From NCBI GenBank assembly GCA_039720395.1, contig CM077832.1:20919607-20983606 (forward strand): a stretch of DNA of 64,000 nt, in the 5' to 3' direction. The DNA comes from Liquidambar formosana. Lineage: Eukaryota > Streptophyta > Magnoliopsida > Saxifragales > Altingiaceae. The notes beneath the pieces were generated by a model. It saw only the letters and a program-made list of their open reading frames with translations. It had not been told where the DNA came from and ran no database searches. Position numbers and translations under genes: made by a program. Below are positions 52,901 through 63,499 of the stretch, piece by piece (within the stretch, counting starts at the first letter, position 1; each line of letters starts with the position of its first letter).

Positions 52901-53768
52901 GGTTTTGAAAATAAAACATTTTTGTGGTTTTCCTCTTTTCCCTAAAAAATGAGGTGGCGACTCCCTTTTTGTTTGTTGTCTTTTATACCTATTATTATCA
53001 TTTTTGCCAAACCCTTGTGGGCTGCGCTTTTTCGTGGGTTCACAACTGGACAAGGTTTATGAAAGATTGAAAGCAAGGGGCATCCTTAAACCTCTAGACC
53101 CAATACCTCCACCAAATCCATTGCCTAGGTGGTACAACGAAAATGAATACTGCCATTTTCATCAATCCAAAGGCTATAGAATAGACCGTCGTGCTCGTCT
53201 CAAACATGAAATACAAGACCTCATTGACAAGAAGATCATAGGCCCACCTACTCCTCCTAACCATCCCAATGTCACTCAAAATCCTTTGCCATCCCACAAT
53301 CCATCCCCTACTTCTAATGTCAATGCAATAGAAGATTCACCTCATTCACCTCAACCTATTCGCTATTACACCACTTTGCCTATGAGTCTCACTAATGTAT
53401 TTCACTATTGCAAGAAAAGAGGCCTTATCACTCCCCTTCCACTCAAGCCTTCACTTATTTCCGATCCATCCTTTTGCCTATACCATAGAAAATCTGGCCA
53501 TGAAACCGAGGATTGCACCTTGCTAAAGAAAGTGGTCCAAGACTTGATTGATGAGGGAGTTCTGATAGTTCCACAGCCGAATCCATGTGAAGTGCCTACA
53601 TTGTTGCCCATCCTACATGAAGAAAACATGCAAGAGATCGATATGCTAGAATGGGCAAATCCTGAGAAGAAGCCTATGGGGAAAGAAAAGGTTGTTGAAA
53701 AGGAAGTGCCGAAGAAGCCGAGTAAACCTCGAAAGTCATTTCAGCAACAGTTGAAGGAAAGGTATGAT
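49970..53768 (+). pseudogene. gag: Gag of Tat element 2, split by a solo LTR
   Basis: ATG at 49970 (MDDTFALNNPATPEGT) starts a frame that reaches a TAA at 50465-50467, then continues without frame change through the capsid core (MPELQKFDGTGCPKTHLKMY, EVDVTRRDLETTKQA) to 51122. A 1922-bp solo LTR interrupts it, and the frame resumes at 53050 with DKVYERLKARGILKPLDP. The first zinc-knuckle-like motif is damaged (CHFHQSKGYRIDRR); the second is intact (CLYHRKSGHETEDC, CX2HX4HX4C). One extra C near 53770 shifts the frame into the protease part, which element 1 reads continuously at that point. The ancestral protein was evidently a continuous gag-protease. The copy is dead. Confidence 0.92.
51123..53044 (+). 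mobile_element. Solo Tat-family LTR nested in gag, with perfect 5-bp TSD (ACTGG)
   Basis: Begins TGTCACACCCCATTTTTGTC and ends GTGGGTTCACA. ACTGG lies at 51118-51122 and 53045-53049. Removing the LTR and one TSD copy restores the gag frame exactly. It is 1922 bp, shorter than the 2782-bp LTR of element 1 but of the same family (shared 'ggtacgtaggcgctcttcg' block). A TATA-like 'ctatataaagg' is at 52026. Confidence 0.96.
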
Positions 53769-55555
53769 GCCAGGAGATCCTGAAGTAGGTTTATTGGGGG
53801 AACCATCTGGGAAGTTTGACTTCTATATTCTCTACACCGCACCACCTCCAATAACCATTCCTGTTCGTGCAACTGGATGGGGAAATCCATGGGAAGATGA
53901 GCAACCAACAGAGAAATCCCCAGTCCACCCAACCGGATGGGGAAAATTGGTAAAAGAAGAACAGTCGACAGAAAAATCTTTAATGCAAGAGGTAGATATG
54001 CTTGAATGGGGGGACATCATGGGTGAAACCTATAGCGATGAAATAAATGATCTATGGGCAAACTCTGAAGAAGTTGACCACTTGACTAGGGGTGGTCGTC
54101 ATTTCAAACCATCCTACCTTGAGAATGAAAATCCGGTGGAAGCACTGAAGAAGGGGCAAAGACCTGAAATCTACAATGAAGAGGATGAAGTCCTAAAGCA
54201 ATTGAAAAAGACTCAAGCCAACATTACCATATGGGGATTGCTTATGGCTTCTCTCAAGCACTGTCAGACTATACTTAAACTCTTGAACCATGTCCAAGTA
54301 CCCATCGATACTTCACCGGAAGGATTGGTGAGTCTTGTAACCCCTGTCGAGAAAGCAGCTACCATAATCTTCACGGAAGCCGATTTACCAAAAGGGAGGA
54401 GAGATCATGTGCAAGCTTTGAACATAACTGTTGATACCCTAGGGAAACGAGTTCCCACCATCCTTATTGATAATGGTTCTTCTTTGAATGTGTATCCACT
54501 TCGTACTGCTACATCTCTTGGGTTGGGACCTACAGATTTTGTGCCATCTAGGCAATCAGTGAGAGCATATGACAACACAAGAAGGGAGGTAATTGGTATG
54601 GTGACCTTACCATTAATCATAGGACCGGCAGAGTTCGAGGTCGAATTCCAAGTTCTCGATGTTCCTGCCTGTTTCAATCTCTTGCTAGGCCGACCATGGA
54701 TCCATCCAAATGGGGCCATCCCATCTTCTTTGCACCAAAAAGTTAAGTTCCCCTACAAAGGATCCATTGTGACCCTACAAGGAGACTATGAACTCGCTGC
54801 TAGTCAAATGTCAAGAATCCCCATTTGTGAGATTAAGCACGATCCTTCAGATATGCCGTTGTCAGGGTTTGAATATGTGCAGGTTATCAACTCAGCACCC
54901 GCAGGTAGAGAACTTATCCCACTGGACTTTTCACCACATGGGAACTTGCATGTTTCTGAAATCATGAAGATCATGGGTTTCCTTCCTGGCATGGGAATGG
55001 GACCAAGGCACCGAGGAATTTCAGAGCCAATTAAGCACCAGTCGGCCTTGCATACCTTTGGCTTGGGATATAAGCCAACATAAGCAGATTACAAGGAACA
55101 AGCGCGGCTGAGAAAAGAGAAAGAAATTGCTAAAGCTCGTGGACACACTGTTATTCATCCGCTTAAGCCTTACAAGCCAACCTTGAATGGTGCTTTATGA
55201 AAGAGGGGGAAGATTTCCCATATTGTGGTTTTCCGGAGCCTACTTATGTGGAGTCCATCGGAGCTAGAGTCCCAGGGTTTGAAATTTTCTTTGAGACTGA
55301 ATGGTATCCGATCACAGTAACCATGGTTGAGGATTCTGCAATAGATAGCGACAGAGAAGAAGAGGATTGGGCAGATAGCATGGATTCCGAGGTTATGGGC
55401 CGATCGTTTTCAGAATGTGTGCTAGCCATCGAAGATTGTGAAGAGGTTCCAGTTCCAGCATTCCAGACAGTTAGCGAGCCACTTCAGAATTGGTACACTG
55501 AAGGATCTCCCGTTCTTATTCCAAAGAAAGAAGAGTCTAAGCCAGTAGAGGATAT
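53769..55555 (+). pseudogene. pro: Protease and pre-RT linker of Tat element 2
   Basis: A 439-codon open frame (53764-55083) covers the acidic linker and the aspartic protease. The catalytic motif TILIDNGSSLNVYPL lies near 54460-54500, FQVLDVPACFNLLLGRPW follows, and a glycine-rich G-patch-like segment (FLPGMGMGPRHRG) is near 54980-55020. A TAA occurs at 55081-55083, then a one-base deletion near 55190 changes frame. The linker continues as EDFPYCGFPEPTYVESIG to the donor at 55556. Asp-Asn-Gly-Ser at the active site is shared with element 1, so it is a family trait and not decay. Confidence 0.9.
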
Positions 55556-55701
55556 GTAGGATTTCTTTTGAGTCTTGAGTCAGCAAACAATTTGTTTTTG
55601 TTTAAGTATTTCTTTTCTGAGTTGTTTAGAGTTGTCGTAAGTGTTGTTATTTCAGAGTCTTCAAGTAGTAATTAGTACTTTCTTTCTTTGTTTCCTCGCA
55701 G
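55556..55701 (+). other. Frame-preserving intron between protease and RT (Ogre-type)
   Basis: 146 bp, T-rich. Donor AT|GTAGGATT, acceptor TTTCCTCGCAG|AG. Removing it joins GAT-AT|A-GAT so that the linker frame runs directly into the RT frame. Without splicing the linker frame stops at TAG (55557-55559). The same position is interrupted in element 1 (29016-29185). Confidence 0.75.
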
Positions 55702-58700
55702 AGATTATATTCATTGTCTTCGCGCCTTTTTGTCTCTTAATGTGTGTGGCATGGAAATAGACCCTAGAGACGCTGATATCCCTCCCGAGCTCGTTGAGCA
55801 AAGGAACAAAGGGATAGCACAACCAATTACAGAAGAACTACAACCAATTAATCTAGGGACGAATGAATTGCCAAAAATAATTAAAATTGGTACAACACTT
55901 TCCCCTTTCGAAAAAGAGCAATTGGTTGAGTTGTTGAGAGAGAATCTTGAAGCGTTCGCCTAGTCTTATGAAGATATGCCCGGAGTAGACACAGATATAG
56001 TGCAGCATCACATTCCGACCAATCCTGACATGAAGCCTGTTAAGCAGAAGTTGAGGAGAATGAAGCCTGAGTGGGCGTTGAAGATAAAAGAAGAGGTGAT
56101 CAAGCAGATAGAAGCTAAGTTCCTTAAGGTTTTGGAGTACCTTGAATAGCTTGCGAACATAGTACCAGTTCCAAAGAAGGATGGCAAAGTGCGTATGTGT
56201 GTAGACTTTCGTGATTTGAATAAGGCATGCCCTAAGGATGACTTTCCACTACCGCACATTGACGTGTTAGTCGATAGTACCGCAGGGCACGCTCTTCTTT
56301 CTTTCATGGATGGTTTCTCAGGTTACAATCAGATCAAGATGGCACCAAAAGATATGGAGAAAACGTCCTTCATCACTCAGTGGGGGACCTATTGTTACAA
56401 AGTAATGCCATTCGGGTTAAAGAATGCAGGGGCGACTTATCAGAGAGCTGCTACCACCTTGTTGCATGACATGATACACAAAGAGGTCGAGGTTTACGTC
56501 GACGACATGATTGTCAAGTCCAGGGATAGGGAAGGACATGTAGCTATGCTCAGAAAGTTCTTTGATCGAATCATAAAGTACAAGCTTCGCGTCAACCCTT
56601 AGAAATGTGCTTTCGGAGTCACTGCGGGAAAGCTGTTAGGTTTTATGATAACACAGAGGGGAATTGAAGTGGATCCAAGCAAGATCAAGGCCATTCTGGA
56701 GATGCTGCCGCCCAAGAATGAGAAGGAAATCCGAGGTTTCCTAGGAAGATTACAGTACATAAGCCGGTTTATAGCTCAACTCACTACCATTTGTGAGCCC
56801 GTTTTCAAGATGCTAAAGAAAGGAGAACCAAAAGAATGGAATGAGGAATGCCAGAAAGCTTGTGAAGCCATTAAATGCTACTTAAGCAATCCACCGATAC
56901 TGGTTCCACCTAGAGAAGGAGAGCCGTTTTTGCTGTACTTAACTGTCACAGAAACTGCTATGGGGGCAATGCTTGCACAATACTTGGAAGAGTCGAGGAA
57001 AGAGAACGCCATCTACTATCTGAGTAAGAAAATGACAGACTATGAGGTGAACTACAATGCTGTGGAAAAGACTTGCGTGGCATTGGTGTGGGCCTCCCAA
57101 AAACTCCACCATTACATTCTATTTTTCCAGGTGTTCCTAGTTAGTCGCATGGATCCACTCAAATATCTGCTTGAAAAGCCAATGTTAACCTATCGTACTG
57201 CGCGGTGGTTAATGTTGTTGTCTGAATTCGATATCAAGTATGTGGTACAAAGCTCGATAAAAGGGAGAGTCATTTCAGAACACTTGGCCGAGAATCCAGT
57301 TTCAGAAGGAGATGGTATTGAACAAGGGTTCCCTGACAAGGATATATTGGAGATAGAAAAGAAGCCATGGAAAGTCTACTTCGACGGGGCTGCAAATAAA
57401 AGGGGCTTCGGCATAGGAGTTTTGTTGATTTCCCCTGATGACGCCCACACCCCTCTGGCAATGAAGCTAGGGTTTGAGGCCACAAACAACATCGCTGAAT
57501 ATGAAGCTTGTATTCTAGGGTTGGAAGCAGCCTTAGAGTTGGGAGTTGAGGAATTAGAAGTGTACGGAGACTCAGCTTTAGTTATCTGCCAAATCAAGGG
57601 AGAATGGAAGACTCGAGACGAGAAGTTGTTACCCTATCATGCTTATCTAGAAGCACTTACCAAAGAATTCGACAAAATAGAGTTCCACTACTTGTCAAGA
57701 GTAAAGAACCGCTTCACTGATGCTCTTGCTACACTTGCGTCCATGGTGGAAATCCTAGAAGGCGGAAATGTTCATCCACTCGTGATTGAAAGAAGAAAAG
57801 AACCGGTATACTGTTGTAGTGTTCAGAATAGTCAAGTGACAGATGGGCGTCCATGGTTCTATGACATCCAGAGATTCGTAGAGAAAAGGGAATATCCTGA
57901 AGGAGCTTCGAAGGTTGATAGGCATACGCTAAGAAGATTAGCTACCCACTACATCATGTGCGGAGGAAAGCTATACAGACGATCCTATGACGGTATCCAC
58001 TTGCTTTGTGTGACGGAAGAAGAAGCTCAAAGAATAATTGAAGAGATACATGAAGGAGCAGGGGTACCTCACATGAATGGGTATATGCTAGCTAAGAAGA
58101 TTGCTCGTCTCGGTTACTATTGGACCACCATGGAAAGAGATTGTCATCTACATGTCAAGAAGTGCCATAATTGTCAAATCTTTGCCAATGCTCAGCACCT
58201 TCCATCGATGCCTCTGAATACTATGTCATCCCCTTGGCCCTTTTCAACTTGGGGAATAGATATCATTGGAAAGATCCATCCTAAGTCAAAAGAAGGTCAT
58301 GAGTTTATCTTGGTGGCAATAGATTACTTCACTAAGTGGGTAGAGGCGAAGTCCTACAAAACCTTGGGGTCAAAGCAAGTGGCCCATGTCATTAAGACCC
58401 ACATTATTTGTCGATATGGGGTTCCACATGAGATCATATCAGATAATGGACAACACTTTCGAGGCGAGGTAGAAGAGATCTTACAGAAGTACAGCATCCG
58501 AGTTCACAAGTCTTCCCCTTATAGGCCGCAGACAAATGGAGCAGTTGAAGCAGCTAACAAGAATGTGAAGAATATGCTACAGAAGTCGGCTAAGAAGTAC
58601 AATGATTGGTCAGAAAGGTTGCCACTCATCCTATGGGGTTATCGCACTTCAATAAGATCTTCTATAGGTGCTACACTGTACTCGTTGGTCTATGGCATGG

Positions 58701-59098
58701 AAGCGGTACTCCCAATCGAGTTAGAAATTCTTTCTCTCAGAGTAATAATGGAAGACCAACTATCTGAAGTGGAATGGGTAAGAAACAGATATGATGAGCT
58801 TGTTCTGCTTGATAAAAGGCGTTTAAATGCTTTGTACCATGTCCAAGGTTATCAGCGCAGAATAGCTAGAGCTTTCAATAAGCGCGTCAAGGATCGTGGC
58901 TTGAAAGATGGAGACATAGTGCTAAAAGAAATCCGTGCGCTTATCTTTGATCCAAGGGGCAAGTTCAGGCCTAACTGGGGCAGACCCTACATCATAAAGG
59001 AGATATTGCCAGGAGGAGCAGTTCGATTGATGGATTTGGATGGAATAGAGTTCTCTCAACCAACCAATTTAGATCAACTCAAGAGATACCATGTGTAA
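55702..59098 (+). pseudogene. pol: RT - RNase H - archaeal-type RNase H - integrase of Tat element 2
   Basis: This polyprotein copies element RNA to DNA and integrates it. About 1130 codons stay in one frame, broken only by TAG at 55961, 56147 and 56600. RT spans about 55850-56850: VCVDFRDLNKACPKDDFPLP-type motif at about 56200 and YVDD at 56495-56506. Ty3-type RNase H follows (about 56920-57300, YYLSKKMTDYEVNYNAVEKT). A second, archaeal-type RNase H lies at 57370-57760 (YFDGAANK, EYEACILGLEAA, YGDSALVI, FTDALATLAS: D-E-D-D). Integrase is at 57940-59095 with an HHCC finger (HMNG...CHNCQ), GIDIIG, ISDNG and GAVEAANK (D,D,E), ending RYHV and TAA. Dual RNase H is diagnostic of the Tat lineage. 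From 56603 onward there are 832 uninterrupted codons. Confidence 0.95.
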
Positions 59099-59507
59099 AG
59101 CTTGATAGGTTGAAAACCCGTAAGGGCGGCCTAGGCAAAAGAAAAGCATGAACTACGAAGGCCTAATTCTCCATCATTCAAAAATGAAAAAGAAGAAAAA
59201 AGAAAAAAGAAATAAAAAAAAGAAGAAAAAAAAAGAAAGAAAAGAAAAGAAAAGAAGAAAATGTTTACAAACATGATAGAGATACGTAGGCAGCCCATAA
59301 AGTTACCTTGGGTGCGGTCCAATTGAAAAAAAAAGAAGAAAAGAAACAAGGGGAATAACAATGTATAAAGCAATTCATAAATCAAAGTTAATTGTTTGAT
59401 GGCAATTCATTCAAAACTAGAGAAATTGATAATAGTTTTATTTGTAATAATTGCAAGTCTTGAAGGACTATTATTGTGCTTAACATGCTTAAAATTCAAA
59501 AAGGTTG
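59099..59507 (+). other. A-rich post-pol spacer of element 2
   Basis: 'gaaaacccgtaagggcggcc', then an A/G-rich tract (59180-59260) and 'gagatacgtaggcagccc' with 'accttgggtgcggtc', all matching the spacer of element 1. Confidence 0.75.
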
Positions 59508-60772
59508 CTAATTCCTTACTCTCTGAGAAGTCTTCTTTGTTCCAGTAGTCTTGTTCGCTTTGGTGTCATCCTCCCTTGACCTCTTTGTACTCCCCAGTGA
59601 AGGAATCCCAATCAACTCAGCTACTTGAGCCCTTATTGTTGTTTCTTTGTGGCCAATGTCTTCGGATAACCACTTCTTGTATTCCTTGCTAAGCTCATAA
59701 GGTCCACCAGTGTTTGGTACTAAGGTAGCGGAGTTCCAGCTATTCCATCTATCCTCCATCCATTTGACCAGAGTTTGAGAAACAGGTTGAACGGGGTGAA
59801 CTTGCCTTGAATTTGTCTGGGTGGTACTTGCTTGATTGTTTGGAATTGATTGAACTGCACCAAATTGCCGAAGGATTCGAGATGGCCAGTAAAAAGAAGT
59901 GGCTTTTAAGCCCATCAACTTGACAAGTGTACAGCCCACAGTTCGCAGGAGCGCCTTTTCGTCGCACTTCCAATGAGGCACGTGCCAACAGATAGATCGC
60001 CATGAGGTGTGATACAGCATGCTAAGCCATTCGTCAGGAGAAGATCTAGTGGGAATTCAGGAACACGCAGACGGAAGTGCTGAGGCCCATAATTTACAAC
60101 ACGAGGAGATGATAAGAGGTTTAACCGCTCTAGCAACCACATATGAAGAAGGAAGGGGCTGCCCTCAAAGTTCGCCTCAAACCGATCCTGTACCTTGTCT
60201 AGCCCATTGAGAGTTTCCGCTAGAACCATTGGAATTATGTTTCGGGACTTGGAAAGAGGAGTTACAAGCTCACAAATTTCAATTGGAACAAACAACGTAC
60301 CATTGGTGATGAGAAACCTCCCAATCAAGCAGAAAGCTAAGGCGTGCTGACGCGGTCGAGACAAAGGCAGCCCACATGACCTCCCAAGGGGCAGGAAAGA
60401 TGTTGCTAGCTTGTTCAAATCTACCATGTTGTCTTTTATAAAGGCCATAGCATCGTGGGTAGAGATTTCCAGAAGAGAAGCAAAAGAAGAAACATAACCC
60501 TGTTGAAGGTATGGAAGGATGAAGGGCCCTGACGGTTGCACTCCGAACAGCGCGCAAAATTCCTCATGGGTGGGGAAAATTTCATTGCGATGGAAATGAA
60601 AAACATGAAGTTCGGGATCCCAAAAGTATGTAGAAGCATAGAGCATTGTCCAATTTACCTTGACTTTGGCGAGGGAATAGAGCGCGTCCAAGCCATAACT
60701 CTTGAAAACCCTTTTGTCTTCCTTACTCATGTTACTGAAGCAAAGTGTCGAAAAGCTATCAAAATTCTCCAT
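59508..60772 (-). pseudogene. Antisense DUF7745/plant-mobile-domain-like ORF of Tat element 2 (one frameshift)
   Basis: Read against pol. ATG at 60772 opens 285 codons (LYASTYFWDPELHVFHFHRN, EIFPTHEEFCALFG, PMVLAETLNGLDKVQD), the layout I associate with DUF7745/plant-mobile-domain-like proteins. Near 60020-60000 the frame shifts by one base into a second frame (LYHTSWRSICWHVPHWKCDE, TSFYWPSRILRQFGAVQSIP). That frame ends at 59508 after a basic, Lys/Thr/Arg-rich tail. The joined product would be about 420 residues. Function is unknown; host PMD proteins (MAIN/MAIL1) act in silencing and genome maintenance. Element 1 carries the same domain in the same place. The frameshift could be decay of this copy or a sequencing error. 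Confidence 0.8.
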
Positions 60773-60922
60773 GAATTGATGTTGAATGAATAATAATGGT
60801 TTATGAACATGTGGGGCATGTTTTTATGGGCCTTTAGGCTCAAATTTGAGTCCTAGAAGGATTAGAAGTCGAAAAAGCGTCAAAAAAGTCGCAAAACGCG
60901 TAAACAGCAAAAGTGCTCGGGA

Positions 60923-60992
60923 GACCGGTTGAGGCCAACCGGTCCAACCGGTTCACCAACCGGTCCAACCGGTTGGGCCCAACCGGTCACCC
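60923..60992. repeat. ACCGGT palindrome cluster upstream of the antisense ORF
   Basis: Six ACCGGT sites within 70 bases, interspersed with 'ggccaacc' and 'gggcccaacc'. It lies about 150 bp upstream of the antisense start codon and resembles the cluster in LTR 2. Confidence 0.88.
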
Positions 60993-61560
60993 GAGGCTGT
61001 TTTTCCCGATTCCTTGTTTTGACTACTTTTGACCCCCATATGCTCCGGAAAGCCAATTTTGACCATTTTGAGCTCAAATTGACTCATGCTTGTGTCAAGA
61101 GTCATGAAATTCAACCAACAAGAGATAGATATCATAGTTCAAAGGTGGGGAATGCATGAACTTGGTTTAAAAAGAAAGAACTTGAAAGATAACATAAATG
61201 CCCACATAGGCTTAATACAAGGATTTCACAAGTTAAGAGTTTCTAGATGCTTAAATTGAGTGTCTTAAACTTAAAATAAGTGTCTTCAACGCTTCCTTGG
61301 TGGTTTCCTTCTCTTGCTTGGCCTACTTCTTCTGTTGATGGAGGAGGTGGTGGAACCGCAGCTGGGTTGTACTGAGGGAAGGAATCAATCTGCAAGTTTC
61401 CAAGAAAATAGATGGTATGAGTACCACTTTTTTTAAAAGAGAAAACCAAAGATTTTCAAAAGTTTTTGATTTGAGCTATTCTTACTGGGTGCGAGTGTTC
61501 GCCCTGCTCTATACGCCTCTTGCCTTGATAGGTTTAGGCTCATCCTCATCATGTCTCTCC
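60993..61560. other. Spacer between the two antisense PMD-type ORFs
   Basis: No supported exon, although a Pro-rich reading near 61330-61380 could be a short C-terminal exon of the upstream PMD copy. Confidence 0.4.
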
Positions 61561-63300
61561 TCAAGCTGGCATTGAGATTGATCCATACTTGTGTATACCC
61601 GGCGGGTGTCTGTGAAGAGAAATTGGGTAAGAAGTGTTTAATGAATAGTTGGGGATTAAAAGAATCAAGTCAACCTTGAAACTTACAGTTTCATATCTAG
61701 GATCTATCTGAGGAACCTCGTCCATCACGGGAGGTGCTATAGTCATGGGCACGATGTCGCCTCCTTGGCACAGATCAATGGACCACCTAGGCCGTGGCAA
61801 AGGGGGCAGTGCGTCCCTATCCATGCCTTCATCATCACTATCCATATGCACCCCTGACACGCCTGAGGCCGAACCCACAGTGGAATGGTGACCACGAGCT
61901 CGCCGTCCTTGAAAAGAGTGGCACATAGTCAGCTAGGAAACATTTGCAAAGGATGTATGGGGTTGAGTATGTACTTACCCCTACGGGCAGAACTCCTACG
62001 ACCCTAGGAGGCATCAGATACCTCCTACAGAAACTCTCGTAGTTCCCGTTCGGAACTATGAAGTCAATCGCATCCTTGCCTCGTATAGCTTTGATCAATT
62101 CGCGCGCCCCTGCAAGGAGTTGGCATGTCTCATGTTCTCAGGTGGTGCCATAGGAACTACAGCTGCATTGATGTTGCCTTTTACTTGGCGCCAAACTCTC
62201 TCTCCAAGATACCAGTAGCGGCCCATAGGACCTTCTAGAAGGATCCGCTTCTCTGTAATGTCTACATAGCTGTGGCATTGCTCTTCAAGGGCATACTTCC
62301 ACTGTGCCCATGGGTCCCAGTCCACCTAATTCATGAATTGGTGTTAAGTGAAAGAATTGAAAAAAAGAAAAAGAAAAAGGGAAGATGGAGTTCAAAAGAT
62401 AAAAGCTTTAGAGATTACTTTGTCCGCAGTAATGCAAACCAGGAATGCCCTAGCATGGGCATAGTCGTGCTTATTGTCCACTGAATCACACCTGTTGTCG
62501 ATGTGATAATTGGACATCACAGGCTATGAGGGATCATTGTCAATGAGGGGAGGACGCTCAAACCCCAAGTACTCGTAGTACCAAATTTGTTTTCGAAAAA
62601 GAAAATGAATTTCAAAAGAAAATGAAAATGTGTACTCATTGCAAAAATTGTTAGAAAGGAAATTTGTGGATTGATTTACGTCCCATATAAAGGACATCCC
62701 GCAGTGGTTTGTGCTCACTCCACGCGATCTGTCGCTCATAGACCTATACAGTATAGCAAGAGCAGCGTTACCCCAGTTGTAATCGCCCATCCCCTAAACA
62801 TCCTCCATGCAAGCAAGATGTCCTAAAGGAGCAACATCACCAGAGCTAGCAAAGAATATGCTAGACAACATATATAGCATAAATGCTCGGGCAAGACAAG
62901 ATGGATCCGCGTCATCCTCTTCTCTTTGATTGCCAAAATGAATCTTTAGCCAAGTTCGGCGCACTCCACCCCTTTGAACAGGTACCATGGTCCCGAGTTG
63001 TTCTAAGAGATAATAAGGATCCCCGTGGGCATTCTCATAGTAAGATAATCTCCGCCCACCTAGGCGAAGTCCTGTGATAACAGTAAAGTCCGTTGGGGTA
63101 AGAGTCATTTCCCCAAAACTGAAGTGAAAAGTGTTTTGGTGTCCCACCACAACTCAGTAAGGGCCAGCAGCGCTTGTCTGTCCCTCTGCTCCACCCATAA
63201 AGCATTCAAAAAATCTCCAAAACCCGCATTAATTATGATCTTTTGGGTTTCGGGCTGCCGTGTGGCCATTTTGCGCCACCACTCGATCACTCCTCCAAGA
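61561..63300 (-). pseudogene. Second plant-mobile-domain (PMD, MAIN-like) gene copy, multi-exon and broken
   Basis: Starting near 63290 on the minus strand, IIINAGFGDFLNALWVEQRD and LTELWWDTKT are followed, after a one-base frame change near 63140, by TFHFSFGEMTLTPTDFTVIT and GLRLGGRRL. This is the classic opening of a PMD (HTFHLPxGEMTxTLxDVxxLTGL in relatives). ARAFMLYMLSSIFF and, after an in-frame TAG near 62793, YNWGNAALAILYRSM and HCGMSFIWD follow, then a donor GTAAAT near 62680. Later parts include EYLGFERPPLID (about 62555), a Trp-rich piece (WDPWAQWKYALEEQ, 62320) and an acidic/Pro-rich tail (61900-61690). Frame changes and stops indicate a pseudogene. It is parallel to the antisense ORF at 59508-60772. 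Confidence 0.75.
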
Positions 63301-63499
63301 GCGTGCCTCGTTCTATCTTCGAAATTTGGCTACAAAGAATAAAAGAAATCATGGAAATTGTTATTTTGAGTATTTGCTATGCTTAATGAATAACTCAAGA
63401 ATGTTTAAATTCATGGTTTTTCAAGATTTTCAAAGGCTTGCACATAAGAAAAGAAAGTTTTTTGCAAAGGTAAGTGTTTCAAAAATCAAAGGTTAGCAT

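Noticed and set aside
55961..56602. Programmed readthrough of three UAG codons in pol
   Set aside because: Three separate stops, at positions occupied by Trp or Gln in conserved contexts, fit mutation better than recoding; known readthrough in retroelements uses one stop between gag and pol.
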